From Haemophilus parainfluenzae (lineage in GTDB: Bacteria; Pseudomonadota; Gammaproteobacteria; Enterobacterales; Pasteurellaceae), in the NCBI RefSeq assembly GCF_003253005.1, contig NZ_QEPZ01000005.1:1-64000 (forward strand): a stretch of 64,000 bases of DNA. Direction: 5' to 3'. Under the pieces are notes generated by a model that saw only the letters and a list, made by a program, of their open reading frames with translations, did not search any database and was not told the origin of the DNA. Shown here piece after piece: positions 33,018 to 41,397 of the stretch (within the stretch, counting starts at the first letter, position 1; each line of letters begins with the position of its first letter). A program made the position numbers and the translations under genes.

Positions 33018-33896
33018 CTATTCTAACATCGCCCAAAATGCACGGATTAAGGGTTGTTCGAGATTCCTTTTTTGGGTACAAATAACCAATTCAAAAGGCT
33101 CAATAGGCTTATCGAGATTAAGTCTGGAAATTTGGTTATTCATTGGGCTATTGTCAATGACCACATCAGGCAACATCGCTAATCCTAACCCCAATCCTAC
33201 CATCGGAACAATCCCTTCATGCCCTGCAACAGTAGCATAAATTTTCGGATGTTTAATATGTTTCTCCCGTAGCCATTGCTCAATCCGTTGCCGAGCATGC
33301 CCTTCAACGGGGAAAATAAAAGGCATTTGCTGCCAATTAATGGTTTTTTCTTGCAGTAATTGTGTCGCCAAACAAGCCACACGTGGTGCAATTAAAGACA
33401 ATCTAATATCATCAATTTTATGAAATGCCACACTGGATGGCAGATTATTCGGCTTACCCGCAATAGCGAGGTCAACTTGTTGGGTTTGAATCAACTCTAA
33501 TGCAAGCGCTGGATCCCCCGTCGTCAGCTGAATTTCCACTTTAGGATAACGCTGGCGAAATTCTTTAAGTACCTGCGGAAGATGGCTATAAGATGCAGTG
33601 ACAGAGCAAAAAAGTTTAATTTCACCGCAAAGTTCATCGGATTCATCTTTAAGTTGTTGTTTAAATTGTTGCCAGTTTTGCCATTCTGTTTTAGCAAATT
33701 GCAAAAATTTCTCGCCATATTCAGTAAGTTTGACTTGACGATTGTCACGAATAAAAAGTGTTTTCCCTAGCTCGTCTTCCAACCGTTGAATTTGACGGGA
33801 AAGGGTGGAAGGGGACATATGGTTTTGGGTGGCAGTTTTAGCAAAGTTTTTTGTGTCACTAAGGTAGATGAATATTTGTAGGTCGTTAAATTCCAT
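33018..33896 (-). CDS. ilvY: LysR-type regulator IlvY
   Basis: A 292-residue LysR-family regulator with an N-terminal winged helix-turn-helix (FAKTATQNHMSPSTLSRQI near residues 17-36) and a periplasmic-binding-like effector domain. In E. coli, IlvY senses acetolactate and acetohydroxybutyrate and activates ilvC. Divergent placement opposite ilvC supports the name. The spacing between the two genes is enlarged by the inverted-repeat element at 33924-34272. Confidence 0.9.
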   Translation of the reverse strand: MEFNDLQIFIYLSDTKNFAKTATQNHMSPSTLSRQIQRLEDELGKTLFIRDNRQVKLTEYGEKFLQFAKTEWQNWQQFKQQLKDESDELCGEIKLFCSVTASYSHLPQVLKEFRQRYPKVEIQLTTGDPALALELIQTQQVDLAIAGKPNNLPSSVAFHKIDDIRLSLIAPRVACLATQLLQEKTINWQQMPFIFPVEGHARQRIEQWLREKHIKHPKIYATVAGHEGIVPMVGLGLGLAMLPDVVIDNSPMNNQISRLNLDKPIEPFELVICTQKRNLEQPLIRAFWAMLE

Positions 33897-33923
33897 AACT
33901 TTTTTATCTATAGTAAAAATTAA

Positions 33924-34272
33924 TTTCTTCGTTTTTTTATACTGCCAAATCTCCCCTACCCCTCTTTGCTAAAGAGGGGATTGTTCTTTACAGAACACAA
34001 AGATCAGCGTTTTATCTTTACAGTAATTAACATTAAATATGCTAATGACGGTGATAAATAATATAACTAAATCAGTTATCATCAATTGGCTAAAATTCCT
34101 TTTATATTAAAGGAAAACTTAATTCTTTTTTGAGCTTTAAGGTAACTAAATATGCCAATAAATAACAATAATTAAAAATATGAATGAGTCACTTCCTAGC
34201 AATTAAATAAAGAATTCCCCTCTTTAGCAAAGAGGGGTAGGGGAGATTTGGCACTACAAAAAAACGAAGAAA
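33924..34272. repeat. 349-bp element with 56-bp inverted terminal repeats
   Basis: The left arm (33924-33979) and right arm (34217-34272) are reverse complements over 56 bp apart from a 4-base patch (ATAC left, GTAG right when aligned). Each arm itself ends inward in a hairpin, cccctctt-5-aagagggg (33959-33979 and 34217-34237). The 237-bp interior is AT-rich and has no convincing open reading frame. The structure resembles a MITE or a REP/BIME-type pair. No transposase is encoded here. Confidence 0.85.
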
Positions 34273-34312
34273 CTCATTAATAAAAGCCCAATCCCTATTT
34301 GCAACCTAATAA

Positions 34313-34327
34313 TTGCTAAAATCGCAA
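34313..34327. promoter_or_regulatory. Candidate IlvY operator upstream of ilvC
   Basis: A symmetric TTGC-7-GCAA site with the T-N11-A geometry of LysR-type operators, 122 bp upstream of ilvC. A second GCAA...TTGC arrangement overlaps it at 34301-34316. Binding by IlvY is inferred from position and shape. Confidence 0.45.
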
Positions 34328-34448
34328 CATTACATTCCCATAATATCACTTTACGCAACAACAAAAAATCCTATAATCAAACCACAACAAAAAAATATGC
34401 AAACACAACATCATACAATTATTCACCTTACACAATTAAGGACAAAAA

Positions 34449-35927
34449 ATGGCTAACTATTTCAACACATTAAATTTACGTCAAAAATTAGACCAATTAG
34501 GTCGTTGTCGTTTTATGGATCGCGAAGAATTTGCAGATGAAGCAAACTTCTTAAAAGGCAAAAAAATCGTTATCGTGGGCTGCGGTGCACAAGGTTTAAA
34601 CCAAGGTTTGAATATGCGTGATTCTGGCTTAGATATTAGCTATGCCTTACGCCCTGAAGCGATTGCAGAAAAACGTGCATCGTTCCAACGTGCGACTGAA
34701 AATGGTTTTAAAGTTGGTACTTATGAAGAATTAATTCCAACTGCAGATTTAGTCGTAAACTTAACGCCAGACAAACAACACTCTAAAGTGGTTGCTGATG
34801 TGATGCCTTTAATGAAAAAAGACTCTGCATTTGGTTATTCACACGGTTTCAACATTGTTGAAGTTGGCGAAGAAATTCGTAAAGACATTACAATTGTGAT
34901 GGTTGCGCCAAAATGTCCAGGTACAGAAGTACGTGAAGAATACAAACGTGGTTTCGGTGTGCCAACATTAATCGCGGTTCACCCTGAAAATGACCCGAAA
35001 GGCGAAGGCATGGCAATCGCAAAAGCATGGGCTGCTGCAACTGGCGGTCATAAAGCGGGTGTTTTAGAATCTTCATTCGTGGCAGAAGTAAAATCTGACT
35101 TAATGGGTGAGCAAACTATCCTTTGCGGTATGTTACAAGCAGGTTCTATCGTATGTTATGACAAATTAGTAGCAGACGGTAAAGATCCAGCATACGCAGG
35201 TAAATTAATCCAATACGGTTGGGAAACGATTACCGAAGCGTTAAAACAAGGTGGTATCACATTAATGATGGATCGCTTGTCAAACAGTGCAAAATTACGT
35301 GCATTTGAACTGGCTGAACAAATAAAAGAAAGCCTTGGTTTCTTATATTACAAACACATGGATGACATCATTAGCGGCCACTTCTCTGCAACAATGATGG
35401 CAGACTGGGCAAATGGCGACAAAGACTTATTCGCATGGCGTGAAGCAACAGGTAAAACAGCCTTTGAAAATGCACCAAAATATGATGGCAAAATTAGCGA
35501 ACAAGAATACTTTGATAACGGTGTATTAATGATCGCAATGGTGAAAGCGGGCGTAGAATTAGCTTTTGAAGCAATGGTTGCTAGCGGTATTTATGAAGAA
35601 TCAGCTTACTACGAATCACTTCACGAATTACCATTAATTGCGAACACCATCGCACGTAAACGCTTATATGAAATGAACGTGGTAATTTCAGATACTGCAG
35701 AATATGGCAACTACTTATTCTCTAACGTAGCAACTCCAATTCTTGCAAAAGAAATTATCCCTAACCTTCAAAAAGGCGACTTAGGTGAACCTACTCCAGC
35801 AGTGGAAATCGATAACATCACCTTACGCGATGTAAATGATGCAATCCGTAACCACCCGGTTGAATTAATCGGTCAAGAGTTACGTGGCTATATGACTGAT
35901 ATGAAACGTATCGCAGTTGCGGGTTAA
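34449..35927 (+). CDS. ilvC: Ketol-acid reductoisomerase (class II, long form)
   Basis: A 492-residue NADPH-dependent enzyme of branched-chain amino-acid synthesis that isomerises and reduces acetolactate or acetohydroxybutyrate. The Rossmann domain has the motif [12 protein letters not shown] near residues 45-56, and two consecutive C-terminal knotted domains mark the long class II form of enterobacteria. Magnesium-binding acidic residues lie in KSDLMGEQT. The gene is divergent from ilvY and ends at a hairpin terminator. Confidence 0.97.
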   Translation: MANYFNTLNLRQKLDQLGRCRFMDREEFADEANFLKGKKIVIVGCGAQGLNQGLNMRDSGLDISYALRPEAIAEKRASFQRATENGFKVGTYEELIPTADLVVNLTPDKQHSKVVADVMPLMKKDSAFGYSHGFNIVEVGEEIRKDITIVMVAPKCPGTEVREEYKRGFGVPTLIAVHPENDPKGEGMAIAKAWAAATGGHKAGVLESSFVAEVKSDLMGEQTILCGMLQAGSIVCYDKLVADGKDPAYAGKLIQYGWETITEALKQGGITLMMDRLSNSAKLRAFELAEQIKESLGFLYYKHMDDIISGHFSATMMADWANGDKDLFAWREATGKTAFENAPKYDGKISEQEYFDNGVLMIAMVKAGVELAFEAMVASGIYEESAYYESLHELPLIANTIARKRLYEMNVVISDTAEYGNYLFSNVATPILAKEIIPNLQKGDLGEPTPAVEIDNITLRDVNDAIRNHPVELIGQELRGYMTDMKRIAVAG

Positions 35928-35949
35928 TACTTAAACCTATAAAATTTCG

Positions 35950-35980
35950 AGCCGATTTGCAAAACAAATCGGCTTTTCTT
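35950..35980 (+). terminator. ilvC terminator
   Basis: A 10-bp perfect stem agccgatttg / caaatcggct followed by a T-rich tract, 23 bp after the ilvC stop. It is not USS-based. Confidence 0.92.
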
Positions 35981-36026
35981 ATTTTCAGTTAATGTTTATA
36001 AAATTAATAATTTAGGTAGTATTTTT

Positions 36027-36716
36027 TTGAAAAAAATCTCAAAAACGAAAACATCTTTTTCATCAAACACTCCTCAGAAAAAAAGTCATAGGGGAACATA
36101 TCGTCTACGTGCACTTTCTATCGCTGAAAGTCAGGTCATTTTATTTAACAAACCGTTTGATGTACTGACACAATTCACCGATGAAAATGACCGAGTTACG
36201 TTAAAAGATTTTATTGCTATTCCTAATGTGTACGCGGCAGGACGATTGGATCGTGATAGCGAAGGGCTGCTGATTTTAACGAATAATGGTGAAGTGCAAC
36301 ATCGTTTGGCTGATCCTAAGTTTAAAACAGAAAAAACGTATTTTGTGCAAGTGGAAGGCATTCCTGATGAGTCTGACTTAGACAAGCTTCGTCAAGGGGT
36401 TGAATTGAAAGATGGGATGACGAAACCAGCAAAAGTGCGGTTGATTTCTGAACCGGATTTTCTCTGGCCTCGCAATCCACCTATTCGTGAACGTCAAAGT
36501 ATTCCAACGAGCTGGTTGGAAATTAAAATTAGTGAAGGGCGTAATCGACAAGTGCGTCGAATGACCGCACATATCGGCTTTCCTACATTACGACTTATCC
36601 GTTATCAAATGAGCCATTTGACACTTGATGGACTAAGTAATGGTGAATATCGCTGTTTGAATGAAGAAGAAATGCGTGCGTTATTCAAACAACTTCATTT
36701 GAACAACGCACATTAA
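36027..36716 (+). CDS. rluE: 23S rRNA pseudouridine(2457) synthase
   Basis: A 229-residue RsuA/RluB/E/F-family pseudouridine synthase without an S4 domain, as in RluE. The catalytic aspartate is in [18 protein letters not shown], and the [10 protein letters not shown] and [11 protein letters not shown] blocks are typical. RluE modifies U2457 in the peptidyl-transferase region. I accept the TTG at 36027 as start because no ATG or GTG lies near it in frame; the TTG is the end of a T7 run and the ribosome site is weak. Confidence 0.85.
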   Translation: MKKISKTKTSFSSNTPQKKSHRGTYRLRALSIAESQVILFNKPFDVLTQFTDENDRVTLKDFIAIPNVYAAGRLDRDSEGLLILTNNGEVQHRLADPKFKTEKTYFVQVEGIPDESDLDKLRQGVELKDGMTKPAKVRLISEPDFLWPRNPPIRERQSIPTSWLEIKISEGRNRQVRRMTAHIGFPTLRLIRYQMSHLTLDGLSNGEYRCLNEEEMRALFKQLHLNNAH

Positions 36717-36718
36717 GA

Positions 36719-37528
36719 TTAGAAACGTTGAGCGGGTTGTGCGTTTTCAACTTGCACGAAGAAGCCTTTATCATTCAAGATAATGCTGTAATCAGTGACA
36801 TATTTAACGCCGTTGGTTTCCACTATCGCATTACAGCTGCGAATGCCTTGTTGTGGATAAGATTGCGTTTCACGGGCTTGCGTGATTTGTTTCACTGTCA
36901 TTTGGGTGTTAGTCGCAGCACCTTGTTTTTTAAAGGCATCAGATAATACCGCAAAAACTTTTGAATCATTACATCTTGGTACGACAACGGATTTTGTCAC
37001 CATACTCGCTGTTTTTTGTGCGACAGCATCGACTTTCTTTTCAGTCACTTTTTCAACAGCTTTTGGTTCCGCTTTCTTCACTTCGGTTTTAACTGCGGGT
37101 GTTTTTTTAGCAATCACTTTTTCAGGTTTCGCTGATTCTTTAACGGCACTTTGTTTGCTTTTCACTACCGTCTTTTTGTCTTTTACTGCCGTTTGCTTAG
37201 TTTTTTCTACTGACTGTTTGCCTTTCGTTTTTGTCGGCTCTGCTTTAGCGGCTTTATTTGTCGTTTTATTTTTTATTTTTTCTTTTTTTGTTACCGCTTT
37301 TTTCGCTTCGACAATTTTAGCTGGCTTTTTCGCTTCTGCTTTTTTGGCATCGGCTTTCTTTTTAGCTGTTTTAGCTACGGTTTTAGACGTAGTGGCTTTT
37401 TTTGCTTCTACTTTTTTAACTGCCGTTTTCACTGACTTGGTTTGAGTTGATTTTGCCGTATGATTTGGCGATGCTGCAAAGGCCAAAACAGGTAACAAGG
37501 CAAAAATCACCGCGAGTAATTTTTTCAT
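36719..37528 (-). CDS. Exported Lys/Ala-rich basic protein with a small C-terminal domain
   Basis: A 269-residue protein I cannot assign to a named family. A clear signal peptide (MKKLLAVIFALLPVLAFAA) is followed by about 155 residues of low-complexity Lys/Ala/Val/Thr sequence rich in KKA and KKVEAKK motifs, strongly basic and histone H1-like. The last ~90 residues look folded and have two cysteines (VPRCNDSKV, RSCNAIVE) that could form a disulfide. The stop codon lies 2 bp past the convergent rluE stop. The basic part could bind peptidoglycan, LPS or DNA; that is speculation. Confidence 0.8.
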   Translation of the reverse strand: MKKLLAVIFALLPVLAFAASPNHTAKSTQTKSVKTAVKKVEAKKATTSKTVAKTAKKKADAKKAEAKKPAKIVEAKKAVTKKEKIKNKTTNKAAKAEPTKTKGKQSVEKTKQTAVKDKKTVVKSKQSAVKESAKPEKVIAKKTPAVKTEVKKAEPKAVEKVTEKKVDAVAQKTASMVTKSVVVPRCNDSKVFAVLSDAFKKQGAATNTQMTVKQITQARETQSYPQQGIRSCNAIVETNGVKYVTDYSIILNDKGFFVQVENAQPAQRF

Positions 37529-37546
37529 CCGTTATTCTCCTTAAAC

Positions 37547-37577
37547 AAAAAGTGCGGTCAAAATTAACCGCACTTTG
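37547..37577 (-). terminator. Inverted-USS terminator after gpmA
   Basis: An aaagtgcggt arm pairs with accgcacttt across a short loop, with a T-rich tail on the minus strand. It separates gpmA from the downstream Lys-rich gene. Confidence 0.82.
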
Positions 37578-37592
37578 AAATTCATTTATAAA

Positions 37593-38276
37593 TTAAAGAT
37601 AGTAGTGTTCTACGTAGTTTAATTTATCGTCAAGTTTTAACACTAACGGTTGACCGGTTGGGATTTCAAAATCCATAATTTCCGCATCAGAAATACCGAT
37701 GATGTGTTTTGCTAATGCACGAAGTGAGTTACCGTGCGCCACCACTAAAACACGTTTACCAGAAAGCATTGCTGGAGCGATTTGATCTTCCCAGAATGGT
37801 AATGCGCGTTCTAAGGTTAATTTTAAGTTTTCTGCATTTGGTACGACATCAGATGGGATGTTTGCATAACGACGGTCGTTATGTGCAGAATTAGGATCTT
37901 TCGGGTCTAAATCTGGAGGAGAAATATCATAAGAACGACGCCAGATATGAACTTGTTCGTCACCGTATTGTTCTGCGGTTGCTTTTTTATCTAAGCCTTG
38001 CAATGCACCGTAGTGACGCTCATTTAAACGCCAGTTTTTCACTTGAGGAATCCATAATTGGTGAGATTCTTCTAACACGATGTTACAGGTTTTGATTGCA
38101 CGAGTTAAAACAGAAGTGAAGGCAATATCAAATTCATAGCCTTTCTCGAACAATCTTTTACCCGCAGCTTTTGCTTCTTCTACGCCGCGCTCGGTTAAAT
38201 TCACATCACGCCAACCGGTGAATAAATTTTTCGCGTTCCACTCACTGAAACCGTGACGAATGAATACTAATTCCAT
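37593..38276 (-). CDS. gpmA: 2,3-bisphosphoglycerate-dependent phosphoglycerate mutase
   Basis: A 227-residue glycolytic enzyme that interconverts 3- and 2-phosphoglycerate through a phosphohistidine. The RHGFSEWN motif with the phosphorylated His is at residues 7-14; the common GES is replaced by [18 protein letters not shown] and the second histidine block [11 protein letters not shown] follow. Length is slightly short of the usual ~250, as in other Pasteurellaceae. Confidence 0.96.
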   Translation of the reverse strand: MELVFIRHGFSEWNAKNLFTGWRDVNLTERGVEEAKAAGKRLFEKGYEFDIAFTSVLTRAIKTCNIVLEESHQLWIPQVKNWRLNERHYGALQGLDKKATAEQYGDEQVHIWRRSYDISPPDLDPKDPNSAHNDRRYANIPSDVVPNAENLKLTLERALPFWEDQIAPAMLSGKRVLVVAHGNSLRALAKHIIGISDAEIMDFEIPTGQPLVLKLDDKLNYVEHYYL

Positions 38277-38462
38277 AAGGATCTCCTAAGTATTAATAAA
38301 AAATGAACGGCTCTTTTATAGCAAAAAATCGTTATGTTTAAAAGTAAAAAGGCGGTATTTACTGATCTTTCGCAAAAAATCGCCTGTAAACTTTTAGCCA
38401 CTCAAAAATAATGCTAGTATTTAAGCTTTATTCGTCCCTTAATTTCTCTGAAGTTTAGATGT

Positions 38463-39695
38463 ATGCAGCAAAGCAATTGTAGAAAAAAAATCTTAGCAAA
38501 ACTGACCGCACTTTTGGCTTGCGGTCTGCTTGGCTTTTCATCTTTAGCGCAAGGCAACGATCTCAATCAAATTCAAAAACAAATTAAACAACAAGAGTCG
38601 AAGATCGCCGAGCAAAAACGCGCACAAGCTAAACTCCAAGCCAGTCTTAAAGATCAAGAAAGCAAAATTAATAGCGTTGTCGGTGAATTACGTGAAACAG
38701 AACTAAGTTTGCAAGAAATCCGCAAACAAATGGCGGAAACCGAAAAACAAATCAAACAATTAGAAAAACAAGAACGCGTGCAAAAAGCGAAGCTCGCGCA
38801 GCAAGTCGATGCTATTTATCGTTCAGGGGTAAATCCTTCTACCTTGGAAAGAATGCTTTCGGAAGATGCGAAAAAAGCGGAACGCATGAAAGTGTATTAT
38901 CAGCACTTAAACCAAGTTCGCATTGATATGATTAACAATCTAAAAGCAACACAAGAGAATCTCGCGAAACAACGCGAAGCGATTTCAGGGCAACAAAAAA
39001 ATCATCGTGATCAACTTTCTACGCAAAAGAAACAACAGCAAGAATTACAAAAAGCGCAACAAGAACGCCAATCTACGTTAAATGAACTCAACAAAAGCTT
39101 AACAAAAGATCAGAACAAGCTGGAAACATTGAAAGCGAACGAAAATGCCCTTCGCCAAGAAATTCAACGTGCTGAACAAGCTGCTCGCCAACAAGAACAA
39201 CGTGAGCGTGAAGCCCTTGCTCAGAAAAAACAAGAAGAAGAAAAACGAACCTCAAAACCTTATCAACCAACTGATCAAGAACGTAAGTTAATTAATAGCA
39301 CCAGTGGCTTAGGTACGGCAGCTCGTCAATACAGTCGTCCAGTTTCGGGCCCGACGTTGTATTCTTTTGGTTCAATCCAAGCGGGCGAAGTGCGCTGGAA
39401 AGGTATGGTTATCGGTGCACCAACGGGTACCGCGGTAAAAGCTATTGCAAGTGGTCGAGTCATTCTAGCGGGTCATCTTAATGGCTATGGTTATATGGTG
39501 ATTGTGAAACACGGCGATAGCGACTTGAGTTTGTATGGTTTCAACCAAGCGGTATTTGTAAAACAAGGTCAGTTGGTATCTGCGGGACAAACCATCGCAC
39601 AAGTGGGAAATACGGGTGAGATCTCTAAACCGGCACTTTACTTTGGAATTAGCCGTAAAGGAGTGCCTGTGAATCCGGCTGGGTGGATTAAATAA
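38463..39695 (+). CDS. envC: Murein hydrolase activator EnvC
   Basis: A 410-residue periplasmic activator of the division amidases. A signal peptide is followed by a long coiled coil (about residues 25-245) and a C-terminal LytM/M23 domain (about 285-410). The domain is degenerate: the zinc-binding HxH near the end reads YFGIS, so it should activate amidases rather than cut murein. An uptake-signal core in the signal-peptide codons (38505-38513) encodes Thr-Ala-Leu. Its stop overlaps the yibQ start by one base. Confidence 0.93.
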   Translation: MQQSNCRKKILAKLTALLACGLLGFSSLAQGNDLNQIQKQIKQQESKIAEQKRAQAKLQASLKDQESKINSVVGELRETELSLQEIRKQMAETEKQIKQLEKQERVQKAKLAQQVDAIYRSGVNPSTLERMLSEDAKKAERMKVYYQHLNQVRIDMINNLKATQENLAKQREAISGQQKNHRDQLSTQKKQQQELQKAQQERQSTLNELNKSLTKDQNKLETLKANENALRQEIQRAEQAARQQEQREREALAQKKQEEEKRTSKPYQPTDQERKLINSTSGLGTAARQYSRPVSGPTLYSFGSIQAGEVRWKGMVIGAPTGTAVKAIASGRVILAGHLNGYGYMVIVKHGDSDLSLYGFNQAVFVKQGQLVSAGQTIAQVGNTGEISKPALYFGISRKGVPVNPAGWIK

Positions 39696-40537
39696 TGGCA
39701 AGGTTCTTTCAAAGTGCGGTCAAAAATACGATCATTTTTTCAACCGCACTTTTCTCTGCCTTTACTTTTGCACAAGGCAAACTGGCTATTGTAATTGATG
39801 ACATTGGCTATCATCTGAAAGAAGATGCCGAGGTTTTAGCCATGCCAAAAGAAATCTCCGTTGCGATTATTCCTGCTGCGCCCTATGCCAAAATTCGCAA
39901 TCAAGAAGCGAAAGCACAAAATCACGATATTCTCATTCATATGCCGATGCAGCCTGTCAGCAATATTAAAATTGAAGAAGGTGGTTTGACTTTAGGCTTG
40001 TCTGAAGCGCAAGTGAATGAGAGAGTGAAAAAAGCCAAATCTATTGTGCCAAATGCCATCGGAATGAATAATCATATGGGCAGCGCAGCCACAGCCGATA
40101 CCACATTAATGACCTATTTAATGACTGCACTTCGTGAGCAACATTTATTCTTTTTAGATAGTCGTACGATTGGAAAATCAGTCGCAGGAAAAATAGCAAA
40201 AGAACAAGGCGTACGTGTATTAGATCGCCATGTATTTTTAGATGACAGTGATAATTTGGCGGATGTGCAACGCCAATTTCAAAGTGCAATTCAATATGCA
40301 CGTAAACATGGCACTGCCATTGCTATTGGGCACCCTCGCCCAAATACTGTGGCTGTATTAAAAGCGGGAATAAAAAATTTACCAGATGATATTCAATTAG
40401 TGAGCATGGGAAGTTTATGGCGAAATGAAAAAATCTTGCCTCCTAAACCATTTATCTTACTTTTTAATGATATTCCTGCGCCAACCTCAATCGCACCGTT
40501 TGAGCCAATCCCTTTATTACGGGGTGTACCAAGATAA
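39695..40537 (+). CDS. yibQ: Divergent polysaccharide deacetylase-family protein (YibQ)
   Basis: A 280-residue exported protein of the YibQ/DUF610 branch of the NodB fold. A signal peptide precedes AIVIDDIGYH (metal-site aspartates), IHMPMQP, GMNNHMGS and LDSRT, the expected blocks. Enzymatic activity has not been clearly shown for the family. It is coupled to envC by a TAATG overlap, the usual envC-yibQ pairing. The signal-peptide codons contain two opposed uptake-signal cores. Confidence 0.9.
   Translation: MARFFQSAVKNTIIFSTALFSAFTFAQGKLAIVIDDIGYHLKEDAEVLAMPKEISVAIIPAAPYAKIRNQEAKAQNHDILIHMPMQPVSNIKIEEGGLTLGLSEAQVNERVKKAKSIVPNAIGMNNHMGSAATADTTLMTYLMTALREQHLFFLDSRTIGKSVAGKIAKEQGVRVLDRHVFLDDSDNLADVQRQFQSAIQYARKHGTAIAIGHPRPNTVAVLKAGIKNLPDDIQLVSMGSLWRNEKILPPKPFILLFNDIPAPTSIAPFEPIPLLRGVPR
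39711..39754 (+). repeat. Inverted USS pair inside the yibQ signal-peptide codons
   Basis: aaagtgcggt (39711-39720) and accgcacttt (39743-39752) face each other across a 22-base AT-rich loop, starting 14 bp past the envC stop. The shape is that of the USS terminators seen elsewhere in this window, but it lies inside coding sequence. Confidence 0.8.
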
Positions 40538-40540
40538 CAA

Positions 40541-40570
40541 AAAGAGCGGTTAAAAAACCGCTCTTTTTTT
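40541..40570. terminator. Bidirectional terminator between yibQ and narP
   Basis: A hairpin aaagagcggtt / aaccgctcttt followed by T7. The arms are a USS-like variant (gagcggt in place of gtgcggt). Confidence 0.9.
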
Positions 40571-40586
40571 ATCGTTTTAAACTTGC

Positions 40587-41216
40587 CTATCGACCATTGC
40601 GTTCAAAGAACAAGACAGTTGCTGCAACGCGTGAGTGAACGTTGAGCTTACGGAGTAAGTTACGAATATGTACTTTAACCGTCTCTTCAGAAATAAAAAG
40701 TTGGCCTGCAATTTGTTTGTTAGATAACCCTGTCGCAATTAAACGTAACACATCCATTTCACGGTCAGTCAGCGAATCCATTGGATCAACGGTATGTTTG
40801 CGTTCTAACAGTAAATTTTTGATCGAATCACTTAAAATCACTTCGCCTTGTGCAATACGTTTAATTTGCTCAAGTAGCACATCTGGCTCGGTATCTTTTA
40901 ATAGATAACCGTCAGCACCCGCATCGATGAGAGTGAAAATATCATTTTTCGCATCAGAGACAGTTAAGATCAAAATTCGTGCATCAACGCCTTCCGCACG
41001 CAAGCCTTTAAGGGTATCTAAACCGGAAAGGCCTTTCATATTCAGATCTAAAATGATTAAATCCGGGGATTCTTGAATCGCAATGGAAATACCTTCTGTA
41101 CCGCTTCCTACATCGGCAACGACTTCAAAATTCTCTTCTAATTCAACTAATTGTTTGATACCACGACGCATTAATGGATGGTCGTCGATAATTAATACTT
41201 TTAACTTTTCTTGCAT
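40587..41216 (-). CDS. narP: Nitrate/nitrite response regulator NarP
   Basis: A 209-residue NarL/FixJ-type regulator. The receiver domain has Asp11-Asp12 (IIDDHPLMRRG) and the phosphoacceptor Asp57 in LIILDLNMKG. The C-terminal LuxR helix-turn-helix runs from LTDREMDVLRLIATGLSNKQIA to the end. In Haemophilus, NarP works with NarQ to control nitrate and nitrite respiration. I start at the ATG (41216) with a GGAG ribosome site; the frame extends four codons to a TTG that overlaps that site. Confidence 0.92.
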   Translation of the reverse strand: MQEKLKVLIIDDHPLMRRGIKQLVELEENFEVVADVGSGTEGISIAIQESPDLIILDLNMKGLSGLDTLKGLRAEGVDARILILTVSDAKNDIFTLIDAGADGYLLKDTEPDVLLEQIKRIAQGEVILSDSIKNLLLERKHTVDPMDSLTDREMDVLRLIATGLSNKQIAGQLFISEETVKVHIRNLLRKLNVHSRVAATVLFFERNGR

Positions 41217-41397
41217 AATTTTCTCCAAGAGATGAGAGGACGCACATTCTATCGCCTGAAGGCGAAAACGTCCACAGCCTTAGATTATTTCTCAATAGAT
41301 TTTCAAAAGAAGGGATTCTATCGGGATTTTGCCTATCTTCCAATGCATATTTGTAGATATACTTCATTTATCTCAAACAATACTTGTTTTGATTTAG

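Noticed and set aside
34017-34216. Possible small gene inside the inverted-repeat element
   Set aside because: No frame of useful length with a start and ribosome site; the interior is AT-rich with stops in all frames.
36882-37445. 187-codon hydrophobic open frame opposite the Lys-rich protein
   Set aside because: It is the complement of AAA/GCN codons, which reads as Phe/Ala-rich. No start signal or family match.
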